Assembly: GCF_013394595.1 (NCBI RefSeq)
Contig: NZ_CP053348.1
Location: 1-64,000 of the forward strand
Direction of reading: 5' to 3'
DNA from: Winogradskyella forsetii
GTDB taxonomy: Bacteria > Bacteroidota > Bacteroidia > Flavobacteriales > Flavobacteriaceae
DNA: 64,000 nt
Part shown: positions 37,149 through 45,108 of the stretch, one piece after another
Numbering within the stretch: position 1 is the first letter of the stretch
Layout: each line of letters starts with the position of its first letter
Notes under the pieces: model-generated
What the model was told of the DNA's origin: nothing
Database searches by the model: none
Seen by the model: only the letters and a program-made list of their open reading frames with translations
Made by a program: the position numbers and the translations under genes

Positions 37149-38579
37149 TTATTTTTCCGATTTATCAATCTTAGCATCGTCTGCTTCAATCTCTTTTTTG
37201 TCTTTTCCCTTTAAATATTCTGGCAAGTCCATACCAGCCATATTAAACATTTCCTGTAAAGGTGGCACTGATTTATACATGCCAGAAAGGAAATTAGCAG
37301 TTGATGATTTTCCGTCTTCACCGTTGGCTCCGCTATCCCAAACCGTCACTTTATCGATTTTGATATTCTTGATGGCTTCTGCTTGCGTTTTTACCAATTC
37401 CGGTAATTTATCGGCAATTAATAATAATACCGCATCTCGACTGTTATTGCCAGCGGCTCTCACAATTTCTTGTAAACCTGCAGCTTGTTTAGTTAACACT
37501 TCAAACTGACCTTGTGCTTCTGCTTGTGCTTTAAAAAGGATGGCATCCGCTTCACCTTTTGCTTTACGTCTAATGCGCTCAGCTTCGGCTTCAGCATCAA
37601 TCTCTACTTTGCGTTTATCAATTTCTGCAGGTACAATAATATCGGCCATTTGAGAGGAACGCTCGCGTTCTGCTCTCGCTGTTTCGGCTTCCTGCTCTGC
37701 AGCATAAGACTCTTGTAAGGCTTTGGCACTTTGTACTTTCTCAGAAGCAATGGCGACGCGTTCGGCTTCGGCTTCACGCTGACGACGTAACGAATCGGAA
37801 TTGGCAACGGCAATCTTCGCCGTGTTTTCACCTTCCACAGCTTGTGCGTTTGCAGCGGCTACTTGGGTTCTTTCATCTTGTACGGCATTGGCTTCACCGA
37901 TAGAACCATCCCTTGTTTTCTCAGCAACCGATTTACGTGCAGCGTTAATAGCGTGTGCAGCAGCTTCTTTACCAAGTGCTTCGATATAGCCAGACTCGTC
38001 AACAATATCCGTGATGTTTACGTTGATCAGTTTTAAACCTACTTTCTTTAATTCCGTTTCAACAGACTGCGAAATATTGGTTAAGAATTTATCCCTATCA
38101 TTATTGATTTCCTCAATATCCATAGAGGCGACCACCAAACGTAATTGTCCGAAAATGATTTCCTTAGCTAATTCTTGTACATCTTGTGCGCCCAATCCCA
38201 ATAAACGCTCTGCAGCATTTTGCATAACGCCAGGCTCGGTAGAAACACCAATGGTAAAACGTGATGGCACATTAACACGAATGTTCTGTTTAGATAAGGC
38301 ATTGACCAAATTCACTTCGATAGAAATTGGTGTTAAATCCAAGAATTCATAATCTTGAATCACAGGAATGATAAAAGCCGCGCCACCATGGATACATTTG
38401 GCAGATTGTCCGCCGCCCACTTTTCCATAGACCACTAAAATCCGGTCCGATGGACAACGCTTGTAGCGTTTTATTAAAATAAGTAAGGTCACAATAATAA
38501 ATAAAGCAACGAAAATCAGTAGCATCGGTCCGCCTAAGCTTTCCGCATTAAAATTCTCTTGAATGGTTAGTAAATACAT
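37149..38579 (-). CDS. flotillin-like protein (SPFH/band 7)
   Basis: Membrane scaffold of 476 residues. An N-terminal segment (15-40) spans the membrane; the SPFH domain covers about 50-220, and a long Glu/Ala-rich coiled coil (repeats of AEAER type, 230-370) follows. Flotillins organise membrane microdomains and oligomerise. Together with the NfeD gene 24 bases upstream it forms the classical flotillin-NfeD pair. A hydrophilic C-terminus (GKDKKEIEADDAKID) ends it. Confidence 0.93.
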   Translation of the reverse strand: MYLLTIQENFNAESLGGPMLLIFVALFIIVTLLILIKRYKRCPSDRILVVYGKVGGGQSAKCIHGGAAFIIPVIQDYEFLDLTPISIEVNLVNALSKQNIRVNVPSRFTIGVSTEPGVMQNAAERLLGLGAQDVQELAKEIIFGQLRLVVASMDIEEINNDRDKFLTNISQSVETELKKVGLKLINVNITDIVDESGYIEALGKEAAAHAINAARKSVAEKTRDGSIGEANAVQDERTQVAAANAQAVEGENTAKIAVANSDSLRRQREAEAERVAIASEKVQSAKALQESYAAEQEAETARAERERSSQMADIIVPAEIDKRKVEIDAEAEAERIRRKAKGEADAILFKAQAEAQGQFEVLTKQAAGLQEIVRAAGNNSRDAVLLLIADKLPELVKTQAEAIKNIKIDKVTVWDSGANGEDGKSSTANFLSGMYKSVPPLQEMFNMAGMDLPEYLKGKDKKEIEADDAKIDKSEK

Positions 38580-38603
38580 AGTTTAGAAATTTGAAGGTTA
38601 ATT

Positions 38604-39245
38604 TTATTTTGAAAGTTTCTTTTGAGCGTCGATACTCAATAAAGGGTCATTTTGGGCTTTTGAGGGCTCAATGGGTTTTCGGGTGTGGTCAACGATGAGA
38701 ATGCCGTTGGATGTGACATCGACCACTTTTATAATGGTGCCCGTTTTTAATTCGGTAAACGAATCGGTCAGTGCATCTAATGTACGCATGGTACCTTGCA
38801 CACTAACACTTACTTTTCCCATTTTAGAGCGATCAGCTCCAATGGTTAAATAAACTTCGCCAACAGCATCGAGTGCATTCTTATAATTTAGAGTGCCACT
38901 ATCTGAGAGTTTACTTATAAAGTAGAATAGTGCAGCCATAATGACCATCATCAATAAACCACAAATCACAGATATGATGATGGTTAGTGGTGTGGAGAGT
39001 CCTGCATCGATACAGGCAATGCCACTCCAACCGAATATGGTAAAAAAGCCCACCAGGTTTTTAAAGGATATAAATTGAAAGCCTGCACCATCAGCATCAA
39101 TATCGGAGTCTAAATCACCAATTTCGTCAGCGTCGCCACCTATAAAAGCCATGATCATCACTACAGAAAAAATTAGAGAGCCAATGATGGCTACCAACCA
39201 ATACATTTTGGATAGAAATTCTAAATTTGAAAACCATTCAGTCAT
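38604..39245 (-). CDS. NfeD-like membrane protein (OB-fold)
   Basis: Protein of 213 residues with about three membrane segments in the first 120 residues, then a soluble OB-fold (VGEVYLTIGADRSKMGKVSV...GTIIKVVDV). This is the short NfeD type, without a protease domain, that goes with flotillin and is thought to help organise or stabilise it. It is the first gene of the operon. Upstream are 482 bases with palindromes. Confidence 0.85.
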   Translation of the reverse strand: MTEWFSNLEFLSKMYWLVAIIGSLIFSVVMIMAFIGGDADEIGDLDSDIDADGAGFQFISFKNLVGFFTIFGWSGIACIDAGLSTPLTIIISVICGLLMMVIMAALFYFISKLSDSGTLNYKNALDAVGEVYLTIGADRSKMGKVSVSVQGTMRTLDALTDSFTELKTGTIIKVVDVTSNGILIVDHTRKPIEPSKAQNDPLLSIDAQKKLSK

Positions 39246-39557
39246 AACGCGGAGATTAATGAGTTTATAAATATACGACCATTGTAAGATTATTACATCT
39301 TAATTTTTGAAAGTTAATCGGTCACAGCATCACCACCAAGAATGACGTTTATGGTCATGGTTATGTTTGAAATCTTTTATTGGATTAGAAATATCCAATT
39401 AAGGAATGTCAATTGTATGGTGATGGTTAAAGTAGTAAGGTCGTCTCTATACTTTAAATTGTGAATTGTATTTGGGTAAAGATCGACTTTCAATATATCA
39501 GTATATCATGAAAGAATTTTGTTACAGAAATTTTGAAAATTATTTTTTTGAAGTTGT

Positions 39558-39584
39558 CCTGCAAGGTTTCAAAAACCTTGTAGG
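39558..39584. repeat. CCTGCAAGGTTT palindrome
   Basis: CCTGCAAGGTTT (39558-39569) is mirrored by AAACCTTGTAGG (39573-39584). With the copy at 39638-39665 it makes a larger inverted structure. Confidence 0.75.
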
Positions 39585-39637
39585 TATTGCTTAACATATA
39601 AGTGCTCTTTTTTTAGCTAAGAGATTCACATTTTATA

Positions 39638-39665
39638 CCTACAAGGTCAAAAAAGACCTTGCAGG
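39638..39665. repeat. second palindrome of the same family
   Basis: CCTACAAGGTC (39638-39648) and GACCTTGCAGG (39655-39665) flank six A. It is the inverted partner of the copy at 39558-39584. Confidence 0.75.
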
Positions 39666-39727
39666 ATATTTTACGATTATAATTTGGTTTTCATTGATAA
39701 AATGGGGTTGTCTACGGCTATGTTTTT

Positions 39728-40141
39728 TCAATTCATAGGAAATTCAGTGTTGCAATCCTCACATTTGTATTGGTATCGTGTGCTAAAGGGCAATGTTCCT
39801 GTTATAAAACCAATAAGAAAAGACATCAAGGATTTAAAGTCGTTGATGGTGGAATAGAGTTCAATATGGTTGCTTCCACAATTAGGACAAACAATCGGCT
39901 CACCGTCGTCATTGACCGAAAAGGCTTTTATGGCTTTTAAAATTTCCAAGGCTTTTTCTTCGTCTTCGGCAAGTACTTTGAGTTTAATGCCTCCAATGGC
40001 ATTACTGACCAAAGGATCTGTATCAATGGTGATATTGTCTTTTAAGAACACTTTGATGCCATCAGACTCTAATCGGCCTTTTATGATTTCGGCTTCTGCG
40101 GAGTATTGGAATTTGGCTATGGTGACGAAGGTGTTTTGCAT
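39728..40141 (-). CDS. DUF2007 protein with C-terminal zinc ribbon
   Basis: Protein of 137 residues. The first 75 match the DUF2007 signal-transduction type fold (IAKFQYSAEAEIIKGRLESDG...IKLKVLAEDEEKALEIL). Then CPNCGSN and KCEDCNTEF form a treble-clef-like zinc ribbon separated by a hydrophobic segment. The role is unknown. It lies 19 bases after the 175-residue membrane protein gene and shares its operon. Confidence 0.78.
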   Translation of the reverse strand: MQNTFVTIAKFQYSAEAEIIKGRLESDGIKVFLKDNITIDTDPLVSNAIGGIKLKVLAEDEEKALEILKAIKAFSVNDDGEPIVCPNCGSNHIELYSTINDFKSLMSFLIGFITGTLPFSTRYQYKCEDCNTEFPMN

Positions 40142-40160
40142 AAATCGTAGGTGAGTAACA

Positions 40161-40688
40161 TTAGTCGTAATATTCGATTTTTCCTGTCTTTTTATAGGCC
40201 TCTTTATCTATCCATTGATGATGACCTCTTTTTCTTGCATCAAGTAATTCTATATCTAGTTTTTCGGCAATTGCGAATGCTTCTTTTACGACGTTTTCAT
40301 AATGGTCATAAACAAATAAATTAATGATCTCATTTTTATTGTGCCATAGATTTACTTCATAACCGTTCTCTGTTTTGAATACTGAGATATATTTTAAATT
40401 CTTTAAATCTTTCCATTTTTTACTAATGCTAAAACGACCTAAAGAAGTTTCATATTTTATTTTTTTATAGGTAAAATTAAGATGTATAGATTTTGTTGTC
40501 AAATTAGGAAGTACCATATAATTAATAACAACAAAACCAAGAGCTATTAAAAAAACTATGTTAGTGTTATTATCTGTTGTGATGAAATAATAACAAATTG
40601 ATGAATAAATAGTTAGGATAAATGCAATTAAAACACTTTGCCATATTGAAATATCAGGCTCTCTAATTGTAAATTCTTTTTCTATCAT
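40161..40688 (-). CDS. membrane protein of unknown function, paralogue of 36663-37100
   Basis: Protein of 175 residues with two membrane segments (about 17-35 and 44-60). Its soluble part WKDLKNLKYISVF, VNLWHNKNEIINLFV and AIAEKLDIELLDARKRGHHQW aligns with the protein at 36663-37100. The shared ends (LDA..R....W) are a recognisable signature. It precedes the DUF2007 gene in an operon. The function is unknown. Confidence 0.65.
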   Translation of the reverse strand: MIEKEFTIREPDISIWQSVLIAFILTIYSSICYYFITTDNNTNIVFLIALGFVVINYMVLPNLTTKSIHLNFTYKKIKYETSLGRFSISKKWKDLKNLKYISVFKTENGYEVNLWHNKNEIINLFVYDHYENVVKEAFAIAEKLDIELLDARKRGHHQWIDKEAYKKTGKIEYYD

Positions 40689-40752
40689 TACGACGAAGAT
40701 AATATTTATTGCTATTGATTCCGATTCGCCGAAAGAGAATAAGGGTTATTTT

Positions 40753-40787
40753 TAGACCTCGCAGGTTTCAAAAACCTAGCAGGTCTA
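40753..40787. repeat. imperfect palindrome of the AGACCT..AGGTCT family
   Basis: TAGACCTCGCAGGTTT is mirrored by AAACCTAGCAGGTCTA with a few mismatches. It is upstream of the minus-strand gene and the plus-strand DUF2975 gene. Confidence 0.65.
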
Positions 40788-40816
40788 GTTGATAGATTTA
40801 ACTATTTTCAATAAAT

Positions 40817-40867
40817 AATTATTGTTTATCAATAATTTTAGTATATTTATTATTGTTAAACGATAAT
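40817..40867 (+). promoter_or_regulatory. two operator-like inverted repeats around the DUF2975 promoter
   Basis: Site 1 (40817-40837) is AATTATTG-TTTAT-CAATAATT, perfect. Site 2 (40849-40867) is ATTATTG-TTAAA-CGATAAT with one mismatch. Their centres are 31 bases apart, about three helical turns. A likely promoter, TTG at 40822-40824 and TATATTTA at 40842-40849, overlaps site 1 and abuts site 2. Binding by the downstream XRE regulator is inferred. Confidence 0.6.
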
Positions 40868-40876
40868 TTATCAAAA

Positions 40877-41386
40877 ATGAGAAAGTTAACTATTCTAAAA
40901 AGCTTGATAGATTTTGTCTGGATTGTAACCTGTATTCCTGCTATTCTATTGCTTTTATTTTTTACTGTTTATATGTTTATTGAGCCAGAGGTTTTGAAAA
41001 TGGTTTTTGAAACAGAGGACATTCTAATTCAAACTTCTACAGCTACCGTTCAGATATTAGGATTACTGTATATTGTTGTGTGTTTTGTCTCAATTTATTG
41101 TGTTTATCTGTTCAGAAAAACTATAAGTTATTTTCAGAAGGTACAACCTTTTCATACTTATGTTATTGACAATTATTATAAAATTGGTTATCTGCTTATA
41201 GGAATAGGAATTTCTTTTTCAGTTTTATATTTTTTAGCGCAATTATTTCTTACCACAGAATTTAAAATCCATATAGGATGGAGTCCTTATTTAATGTTAA
41301 TCTGTCTTGGCTTGTTTTTTATGGTATTGAGTGAAGTGTTTAAAGTAGCAAAGCATACTAAGGAAGAAAACGAATTAACGATATAG
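40877..41386 (+). CDS. DUF2975 membrane protein
   Basis: Protein of about 169 residues with four transmembrane segments, typical of DUF2975. I start it at ATG 40877 (MRKLTILK), because the longer ORF opens with TTG at 40853 inside the operator. It is co-transcribed with the XRE regulator two bases downstream, a standard DUF2975-XRE pairing in Firmicutes and Bacteroidota. The function of the membrane part is unknown; sensing or stress roles have been suggested in general terms. Confidence 0.85.
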   Translation: MRKLTILKSLIDFVWIVTCIPAILLLLFFTVYMFIEPEVLKMVFETEDILIQTSTATVQILGLLYIVVCFVSIYCVYLFRKTISYFQKVQPFHTYVIDNYYKIGYLLIGIGISFSVLYFLAQLFLTTEFKIHIGWSPYLMLICLGLFFMVLSEVFKVAKHTKEENELTI

Positions 41387-41387
41387 T

Positions 41388-41597
41388 ATGCCCATAATTG
41401 TTAACCTAGACATAATGTTAGTCAAACGCGGCATGAAGAGTAACGAGCTCGCAGAACTAGTTGGTATCACCACGGCAAATCTTTCCATTTTAAAAACAGG
41501 AAAAGCAAAAGCGATTCGGTTTTCAACCTTAGAAGCCATCTGTAAGGCTTTAGATTGCCAACCTAGTGATATTTTAGAATATGTTGAAGCTCATTAA
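41388..41597 (+). CDS. XRE-family HTH regulator
   Basis: Regulator of 69 residues made of one Cro/C1-type HTH: MKSNELAELVGITTANLSIL with the recognition helix TTANLSILKTG, ending in CKALDCQPSDILEYV. It has no sensor domain. It starts one base after the DUF2975 stop codon, and the two inverted repeats ahead of that operon would suit it as autoregulatory operators. Confidence 0.93.
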   Translation: MPIIVNLDIMLVKRGMKSNELAELVGITTANLSILKTGKAKAIRFSTLEAICKALDCQPSDILEYVEAH

Positions 41598-41709
41598 TAC
41601 TCAAAACAAAATACAATTTTGATCAACGTTAAATTGCAGCCAATTAACCTCTTTTTTTTTGTAGCTTCTTATTTGTTTTAATACCTTACTTTTCCTAATA
41701 ATAAAAAAA

Positions 41710-43740
41710 TTGCAATTAAGATTTTACCTTGTTCTAATATTATTCTTTTCTAATGTTACTGTCTGTATAGCGCAATTGAACGCTTCATTAATTGGAGATG
41801 CCATTGACCAAGGCAATAATTGCTTTACCATTACTCAAGACTTGGAAGCCCAGTCTGGAGGGGTTTGGTACGCGAATCCCATCGATTTTGATGACGACTT
41901 TACAATTATATATCAAAACAATTTTGGTTCTAAGGACATTAATGGTGCAGACGGTATGGCATTAGTGTTTAAAGGAAATCCGTCACCCCAATTAGGGAAT
42001 TCTGGTGGTGGCCTAGGTTACCAAGGGATTTCTCCCTCGTTGGTAATCGAATTTGACACCTATCAAAATAACAGTTCAGAAGTGGGTTCTCTGGGTGACC
42101 CAATTTTCGATCATATTGCCATAATGCGCGACGGAAATCCAGGTCACAACAGTTCATCCAATTTAGGTGGTCCAATCCAGGCAAGTGCAACCAGTCAAAA
42201 TATTGAAGATGGAAATACACATGATATAAAAATTGAATGGAGTGCCGCATCGAGCGTTCTTAGAGTTTATTTTGACTGCGAACTCAGACTCGCCTTAAAT
42301 TATGATGTTAAAGAATTGATATTTTCAGGTGATGATGCCGTGTTTTTCGGATTTGTTGGTTCTACAGGTGGAATGAGCAATATACATGAAGTCTGCTTCA
42401 ACAGCGTCTCTTTTGTAGATAATCTTCAATTACAGGACGATTTTATTTGCGAAGGTTCTTCTAAAATTATTGATGCCACCATCCCTAGTGGACAGACCTA
42501 TTCATGGTCGCCTACAAATGGAATCAGTAATCCGGGTGTTGCCAATCCAACATTTTCGCCGACAACAACAACGACATACACGATTGTTATTGCTGATGTC
42601 TGTGGAAATATTACAACCGAAGAATTTACGCTATCCGTTCTCGATGTTGAAGATCCAATATTTAATGCCGTAGAGGCTATATGCGTGGGTAATAATTTAC
42701 CCAACCTTCCAACAACTTCTACCAATGGGGTTACTGGGACTTGGTCTCCAGCTTTAAACAATACTGAAACAACGGTCTACACTTTTACACCTTCTGATGG
42801 GCAATGCGCTAATGAGGTAACATTGACCGTTGAGGTGATTCCGAATGCTATCCCAACTTTTGACACTATAAATCCAATTTGCCCAGGTCAGTTTTTGGAT
42901 GAACTGCCCACAACCTCTAATAATAACTTCACTGGTTCGTGGTCTCCCGAGATTAATAATATGGAAACTACGGTATATACTTTTACACCGAGTTTAGGGC
43001 AAGGTTGTGTTGCGCCTACGACCTTGGAAGTTGTGGTGACAGATCCTATAATCCCTACTTTTGATATCGTTGATTTTATTTGTGATGGTGCTTTTTTAAA
43101 TGATCTGCCGACCGTGTCAAACAATAGTATATCAGGTGCTTGGTCTCCTATGTTGGATAATTCTGAAACCACTACTTATACGTTTACACCTAATGCTAAC
43201 CAATGTGCAGGTGAGACCACTTGGACGATTGAAGTTATTCCTAACGCTGAACTTTTTTTAGAGGTCGAAATGATTTCGGAACCTTTTAGCGATAATCAAA
43301 CTGTAATTGCGACCGTTACTGGAAGCACAGGTGCCAATGAATTTCAGCTTGATGATGGGCCTTGGGTAAGTAACAATATGTTTAATCAAGTATCTGGTTG
43401 TGAGGAGCATGTAATTAGGGTCCGGGAAATTTCTGGTTGTGGCAATGTTGCTAGCGAGATATTTCGAATTCTGGAATATCCCAAATTCTTCACGCCAAAT
43501 GGTGATACTTTGAATAAAGTTTGGAATATTGAGTGCTTGAATGATCAGCCTTCTGCAAGAATTGATATTTTTGATAGATACGGGAAATTGCTTGTCGTTA
43601 TCGAGCCGAGTCGTTATGGTTGGGATGGGACTTACAATGGTGTACTTATGCCTACTAGTGATTATTGGTTCAGGGTTGAATATTTTGGAGAGGACGGCTC
43701 TCCAAGAGTATTTACTTCCCATTTCACATTAAAACGGTAG
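41710..43740 (+). CDS. L-type lectin-domain T9SS type B surface protein
   Basis: Secreted protein of 676 residues. A signal peptide (1-20) is followed by a legume-lectin-like domain (about 22-235; ADGMALVFKGNPSPQLG, SLVIEFDTYQN, DHIAIMRDG). Three or so SprB-type repeats of about 75 residues follow, with IPTFDTINPICPGQFLDELP and TTVYTFTP units. The end is a gliding-motility-type T9SS type B domain (FFTPNGDTLNKVWNI...YNGVLMPTSDYWFRVE). The start codon is TTG at 41710; no ATG lies upstream before the TAG at 41662. It binds glycans, presumably. Confidence 0.88.
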   Translation: MQLRFYLVLILFFSNVTVCIAQLNASLIGDAIDQGNNCFTITQDLEAQSGGVWYANPIDFDDDFTIIYQNNFGSKDINGADGMALVFKGNPSPQLGNSGGGLGYQGISPSLVIEFDTYQNNSSEVGSLGDPIFDHIAIMRDGNPGHNSSSNLGGPIQASATSQNIEDGNTHDIKIEWSAASSVLRVYFDCELRLALNYDVKELIFSGDDAVFFGFVGSTGGMSNIHEVCFNSVSFVDNLQLQDDFICEGSSKIIDATIPSGQTYSWSPTNGISNPGVANPTFSPTTTTTYTIVIADVCGNITTEEFTLSVLDVEDPIFNAVEAICVGNNLPNLPTTSTNGVTGTWSPALNNTETTVYTFTPSDGQCANEVTLTVEVIPNAIPTFDTINPICPGQFLDELPTTSNNNFTGSWSPEINNMETTVYTFTPSLGQGCVAPTTLEVVVTDPIIPTFDIVDFICDGAFLNDLPTVSNNSISGAWSPMLDNSETTTYTFTPNANQCAGETTWTIEVIPNAELFLEVEMISEPFSDNQTVIATVTGSTGANEFQLDDGPWVSNNMFNQVSGCEEHVIRVREISGCGNVASEIFRILEYPKFFTPNGDTLNKVWNIECLNDQPSARIDIFDRYGKLLVVIEPSRYGWDGTYNGVLMPTSDYWFRVEYFGEDGSPRVFTSHFTLKR

Positions 43741-43742
43741 AC

Positions 43743-44960
43743 TTACTGATGCCGATTTGCCAATAAAGGAGGCGGCTCACCATTAAAAGGATTCCAGCGA
43801 CTAATGGTTTTGGCTTCCATACCCGCAGCACTCATTACGGCTCTATCACCATAACGTTCACGCATTTTATCCATGGCATTACAGAGGTTGAGGTGCATTT
43901 CGTTGTCCTCAAACAAATTGACTTGATGGCCGCCTTCTACCAAATGACTAAACCGAACTCCGATTAATCGCACTAAAAGCCTGCGATGATACAGTTTTTT
44001 AAATAAATCCAATACCACAGGAATAATGGTATGATCCATGGCACTATAAGGAATCCGTTGCTGTTGCGTATAGGTCTGAAAGTCGGAATACCGAATTTTA
44101 AACGTCACGCAAGCGGTTAACTTATGGCCACGACGCAATTGGTAGGCTAAATTTTCTGCCATGGCAATGACCAAACCTTTTAGTTTATTTACATCTGTAG
44201 TATCCTGTCCAAAAGTACGTTCGGTAGAAATGGATTTTCGTTCGTGATACTGTACCACAGGCGAGTTGTCTATACCATTGGCTTTTTTCCAAATCACCAA
44301 TCCATTTTTGCCCAAAACTTTATGCATCAGTTCCATGGGCATTTCTTGTACCGTTTTTATACGTTTAACGCCTAAATCACAAAGCGATTTGTAAGTGACG
44401 TTCCCAACCATTGGAATTTTTTTAACCGAAAGTGGCGCTAAAAACGGTTTTTCGTTACCAGAAATAATCCGGATTTCATTATTGGGCTTTGCTTCGCCAG
44501 TGGCTATTTTTGAAACTGTTTTATTGAGCGATAAGCCAAAGGAAATGGGTAAACCAGTTTCTTTAATGATTTTCTGGCGTAATTCTGAAGCCAACTTGTA
44601 GCAACCAAAGAATTTATCCATTCCCGTGAGATCCATGTAAAACTCGTCAATGGATGTTTTTTCATAAAGCGGCACACTTTCTTTGATAACATCAGTGACA
44701 TCGTTGGAGAATTTGGTATAAATGCCAGAGTTTCCTCTTAATACGATAGCTTCAGGGCACAGCTGTTTGGCCATACGCATTGGCATGGCAGAATGGACGC
44801 CAAATGTGCGGGCTTCGTAACTGCAGGAAGCCACAACACCTCTATCGCTGGTGCCACCAATGAGTACGGGTTTGCCAATGAGACGACTATCGAGCAGGCG
44901 TTCGCAAGACACAAAAAAGGTGTCTAAATCCATGTGTACTATTGATCTGTTGTTGTTCAT
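43743..44960 (-). CDS. dinB: Y-family DNA polymerase (DNA polymerase IV-like)
   Basis: Error-prone lesion-bypass polymerase of about 405 residues. I start it at ATG 44960 (MNNNRSIVHMDLD); the longer ORF to 45077 reads through a nested repeat. Catalytic acidic motifs are HMDLDTFFVSCERL and SIDEFYMDLTG. The little-finger part (SISTERTFGQDTTD) and C-terminal NPFNGEPPP follow. It lies 148 bases behind a DnaE-type polymerase, so the two likely form a mutagenesis unit of the ImuB/DnaE2 kind. Confidence 0.9.
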   Translation of the reverse strand: MNNNRSIVHMDLDTFFVSCERLLDSRLIGKPVLIGGTSDRGVVASCSYEARTFGVHSAMPMRMAKQLCPEAIVLRGNSGIYTKFSNDVTDVIKESVPLYEKTSIDEFYMDLTGMDKFFGCYKLASELRQKIIKETGLPISFGLSLNKTVSKIATGEAKPNNEIRIISGNEKPFLAPLSVKKIPMVGNVTYKSLCDLGVKRIKTVQEMPMELMHKVLGKNGLVIWKKANGIDNSPVVQYHERKSISTERTFGQDTTDVNKLKGLVIAMAENLAYQLRRGHKLTACVTFKIRYSDFQTYTQQQRIPYSAMDHTIIPVVLDLFKKLYHRRLLVRLIGVRFSHLVEGGHQVNLFEDNEMHLNLCNAMDKMRERYGDRAVMSAAGMEAKTISRWNPFNGEPPPLLANRHQ

Positions 44961-44971
44961 TGTATCATTAA

Positions 44972-45093
44972 CGTCAGTTCGAGTGGCAATTTTAATAGCT
45001 AAAGCGGAAAAAATTGTTGTATCGAGAACCTTTTTATTGGTAAAAGCTTCTCGATACAATTTGCTCATACTTCGCAAATCACTCGAAGTGACG
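44972..45093. repeat. nested inverted repeats between dnaE2 and dinB
   Basis: Outer arms CGTCAGTTCGAGTG (44972-44985) and CACTCGAAGTGACG (45080-45093) differ at one position. Inner arms TTGTATCGAGAA (45017-45028) and its exact complement (45048-45059) lie inside. The 122-base unit looks like a miniature mobile element without a gene. Confidence 0.75.
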
Positions 45094-45108
45094 ATTAGTT
45101 TTTAGTTT

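Larger units (their letters stand above)
39246..39727. other. non-coding interval with paired palindromes
   Basis: This 482-base gap holds two hairpins of one family (39558-39584 and 39638-39665) that are inverted copies of each other. The remaining DNA, including about 39246-39540 ahead of the NfeD gene, shows no ORF or clear promoter. Confidence 0.55.

Noticed and set aside
43258..43722. 154-codon ORF opposite the lectin-type gene
   Set aside because: Antisense shadow of a clear T9SS gene; no protein features of its own.
44961..45077. 39-residue N-terminal extension of the Y-family polymerase
   Set aside because: It reads through nested inverted repeats; the conserved core begins just after ATG 44960.
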